Below, piece by piece: positions 61,381 to 64,000 of a stretch of DNA of 64,000 bases. Where the stretch lies: the NCBI GenBank assembly GCA_964006375.1, contig OZ023269.1, positions 3,038,001-3,102,000 of the forward strand, written 5' to 3'. Source of the stretch: Tillus elongatus. Taxonomy: Eukaryota; Arthropoda; Insecta; Coleoptera; Cleridae. The notes under the pieces are model-generated. The model saw nothing but the letters and a program-made list of their open reading frames with translations, did not search any database and had not been told where the DNA came from. A program made the translations under genes and the position numbers. Each line of letters starts with the position of its first letter. Position 1 is the stretch's first letter.

Positions 61381-62700
61381 TTCAAAGTGCTTATCGAGTT
61401 TTTGAAACATTTTTGACCATCTCAGTTAAAACGTTGCAGTATTTTAGCAACACCTGAGTGTGTTATAGTTCTTTCTAAATGCAAATCATTAAGAAGATGA
61501 CATACTTTTCTACATGGTTTCTAACAAGATTTCCCAAACCGATCTTAATTTGAGCTTTTTCAGTTAAACACATCATTTCAAACCGTACAACTAGTATTGA
61601 CGTTAATTCAATAAACTTGAAAGTTTATCAAGAATTACCTACAGCATGATATAGATTGCTGATTTCCATAGTTTTTATTTTAATCTGTAAAAACTAAACT
61701 GTAATTGTGAAGCGTTTTATCTTGCCCGTTCTTTCAGATACTGATTCTAAACGCAGTATGAACGAATCGGTGTGTGTGTGGTGTTGGTATTTTGGCTGCG
61801 GTGTTTACAACATTCGCGCATTTACTGCACGAATGGGAAAAGCAAGGCTCATGATAACCTGTAAAAATATGCAGATGTCCTATTTGTTTAAATAAATAAA
61901 GTTGCGAGTGCTTTCGGTGAAACTGGAAGTATATTTAGAATAAAAATGTATCTCCAGATACATTATACGCCATTACACTTGCTTATAAAATTTCATCAGC
62001 ATCATCGTTTTAGTTTTAAAGTTATCTACTTGGTTCTATACTTTATCCCAATCTGTATTTTGGTAGTGCATAACTCACTTTTTACTTTTTTTACATGTTT
62101 TTGCTATAGAATATACTAATGCACTGATTGAATCATTGTTTTGTCGAACGTTATCTTATTTTTTGCTTGGCATATTTATTTCGCAGCAACATTGTATAAA
62201 GGCAACTTGTAATTTTTATTTTGCATATTACATAATTTAGGTAATAGTGTAAACCGAAGAAAAATATGTTGTCTGCCTCAAGATGTAAAATGTGAAAATG
62301 TGAATTTTGTTAGGTATAAGTTACAAGATTAAAAAGCGGAGGGGTAAGTTTTGGTTTTGTGAAAGGAACTCGTATACTGGTATAATTCCGGGAAGGGTGA
62401 AGGGTAGAGGTCGTAGATGGAGAGTGAAGCCGAAGCAGACTGTAAATTAAAGCTGAACAACGAAGCAAGTGCCTATGTCGAGCTCGAGCGCCTAACAGAC
62501 AGGGAGGAGCTGTTTGCCATACGTTATTTCCAGCGATTATTGTGGTTTTTACTGCTAGAGAATTTACTACACTCTGCCATCCACCCTTAGAAATATTCTA
62601 CGACCTGCATCTACTAAGAATTTTGATCTCATTCGGAGATTTATTGTAATCACCACTGAAAATATTACGAACATTGATAAAGCCATTTTAGCAAAGCACT
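61381..62700. other. No recognisable feature
   Basis: AT-rich, with no identifiable gene or shared repeat. Confidence 0.5.
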
Positions 62701-62721
62701 CAACCCAGTGTAATAATTGGT

Positions 62722-62770
62722 AAAGTCTGGACGCAGGAAATGCTTTATGGCAGCGAATTTTCATAAAAAT
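62722..62770 (+). repeat. MITE B terminal fragment
   Basis: GTCTGGACGCAGGAAATGCT followed by TTATGGCAGCGAATTTTCAT. Another fragment, CAGCGAGTGCGTTATGGTAA, lies at about 63017. Confidence 0.65.
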
Positions 62771-62794
62771 GATCTACACATTTCAACGAAAATT

Positions 62795-62806
62795 ACACAC
62801 ACACAC

Positions 62807-62899
<93 letters not shown>
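62795..62899. repeat. (AC)n(TA)n compound microsatellite
   Basis: Seven to eight AC units followed by about 45 TA units. Confidence 0.96.
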
Positions 62900-62901
<2 letters not shown>

Positions 62902-63187
62902 AATATTTTGACCTGAGTTCGGCAATCATACAGTTAAGCTCTCCTTACCAACCAGAATCTTGCCCACGGTTTTATAGCTCCCTCGTCATTTTCTCTTGTA
63001 AAAAAACTTTAACTCAGCGAGTGCGTTATGGTAACGAATAAGGTATTTGAATATATTTAGTTTTTGTGTTAATGTTATGATCAAAATGTACACAACTTAG
63101 GGGCTTTAAGTTTCTTTTTTTTTAACAAAATAAAAAAATTTCCCACAAAATATGGTAACAGGTTTATCTGTAATGTTCAAGGATTAA

Positions 63188-63189
<2 letters not shown>

Positions 63190-63261
<72 letters not shown>
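63190..63261. repeat. (TA)n microsatellite
   Basis: About 36 TA units, followed by a PLE-type end. Confidence 0.96.
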
Positions 63262-63265
<4 letters not shown>

Positions 63266-63307
63266 TATACTTGGTTCTCGGGTTGAACTGCGTCCAGAAT
63301 TTATTAA

Positions 63308-63350
63308 AACTCGACGTTTCGGCTCCTGTTTTGGAGCCATTTTCAAGATG
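63308..63350 (-). ncRNA. Degenerate hammerhead-like PLE end
   Basis: On the minus strand: TTGAAAATGG where CTGANGATGG is expected, stem II GGCTCC/GGAGCC, GAA, ACGT, C, then GAGTTTT. Stem II is perfect but the core is mutated, so it is probably a relic. Confidence 0.45.
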
Positions 63351-63399
63351 TAAAGGAAATATGTAAGGACACTATAAGGCGTTAATCTGCCTACTCCTT

Positions 63400-63882
63400 A
63401 GAGCGTTTAAGTTACTAACGAGGAGATCCCTACTTTTGAATTTAGAAAACATTTCTTAGGTCTGTAGGATTAAAGACAAAAAAGCTAGAGGCATTTAAAG
63501 AATACAAATTGGGGTTTTCCTCAAAACGTAAAGAGTCGCGATCGAAACGTCCAAATTGGCAACATTTAGGCAAAAAACCTGAAAGAAATACGGACTATGT
63601 AAAGAGTGTTCTGCAGACCCTTAAGTTTTAGCTTCAACCATCATTTCCCTTCATTTTAATAAAATATTTCCAGAAAATTAATTTCAGATAAACACATGCA
63701 CTGATGCTTTGGAAGTAGTTTTGGTTAAGTTTATGGTTTAACGGTCTATAATTTTCAGGTAATTTTCGAAAAAAAAATTCGTTAATAAGGAGACCGCGGC
63801 TTTTGAATCCTAAAAAGATTTCTTCAAATCAGCGTAAATTACGCCACCTAGAATCCATATCTGATTTTACTTTCTGTTTACA
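63400..63882 (+). repeat. Family A rearranged copy
   Basis: A short end-1 edge (AACGAGGAGATCCCTACTTT) joins the middle of end-2 (GTCTGTAGGATTAAAGACAA) and is followed by a second end-1 edge at 63773-63880 (GTTAATAAGGAGACCGCGGC). Confidence 0.7.
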
Positions 63883-63884
63883 TA

Positions 63885-64000
63885 TATACAGGGCGACGCA
63901 TTTCCACGGTAAAGCTCAATATAATTGTTATTATGCAAGATACGAGAAAAAAATGTGTACGTTGCCTATAGGGTGTCTTGAGCTGCATCTTATAAAATTA
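63885..64000 (+). repeat. Module E start (cut by window edge)
   Basis: ATACAGGGCGACGCATTTCC is followed by TAAAGCTCAATATAATTGTT and GGGTGTCTTGAGCTGCATC, matching 1374-1470. It continues beyond the window. Confidence 0.65.

Overview
The window looks like intergenic DNA from an animal nuclear genome, most likely an arthropod and probably an insect. It is AT-rich, carries many long (TA)n microsatellites, and has layer on layer of decayed transposable elements (TEs) of types common in insects: DUF4817-type Tc1/mariner transposases, two piggyBac families, several non-LTR retrotransposons, Penelope-like elements (PLEs) and tRNA-derived SINEs. I found no convincing host gene, rRNA or functional tRNA. 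Species assignment is inference only.

Layout. 1-2 kb: the 3' end of a mariner (family mariner-A), a TA tract, and a composite dispersed repeat (family A, module E, MITE B). 2.6-4.2 kb: a decayed LINE (ORF1 tail plus endonuclease) and a tRNA-like SINE. 4.9-5.2 and 9.7-10.1 kb: two copies of a second SINE. 10.4-13.4 kb: a nearly full-length but broken LINE with endonuclease and reverse transcriptase (RT). 13.6-14.8 kb: a PLE with a foldback segment, a GIY-YIG endonuclease and a hammerhead-like tail. 16.6-18.6 kb: a complete mariner-A copy inserted inside a TA tract. 19.8-22.6 kb: three more LINE RT remnants. 22.6-24.15 kb: a 306-bp tandem array. 25-32 kb: family A copies, a 1.25-kb foldback element and LINE fragments. 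32.7-35.4 kb: mariner-B and a deleted piggyBac. 36.7-38.7 kb: a 2.08-kb near-perfect palindrome. 39-46 kb: more family A copies, an LTR-like insert, the second mariner-B and an interrupted PLE. 47-48.8 kb: the third mariner-A. 50.2-51.8 kb: a GC-richer block of about 165-bp internal repeats. 53.9-56.1 kb: a nearly full-length piggyBac. 57.4-59.1 kb: a PLE RT. 59.8-64 kb: further repeats.

The main result is the 306-bp array at 22641-24151. Every complete unit carries a full type I hammerhead ribozyme core on the minus strand: CUGAAGA, a 5-bp stem II, GAA, a minimal self-complementary stem III ACCGGU, a GUC cleavage triplet, and a two-part stem I. The array is flanked by a 13-bp direct repeat, TTGCCTATCGTTA, and splits a LINE RT fragment whose reading frame joins again when the array is removed. 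The end that is 5' in the ribozyme sense is inverted, as in LINE 5' inversions (twin priming). This fits an animal retrozyme: a non-autonomous circular-RNA retroelement that was reverse-transcribed and inserted by LINE machinery.

The elements look related through shared machinery. TA tracts inside family A have repeatedly received other elements. PLE-type tails and the ends of the large palindrome carry hammerhead-like motifs of their own. The defective mariners share the same lesions, which suggests they were moved in trans or copied from a defective source.
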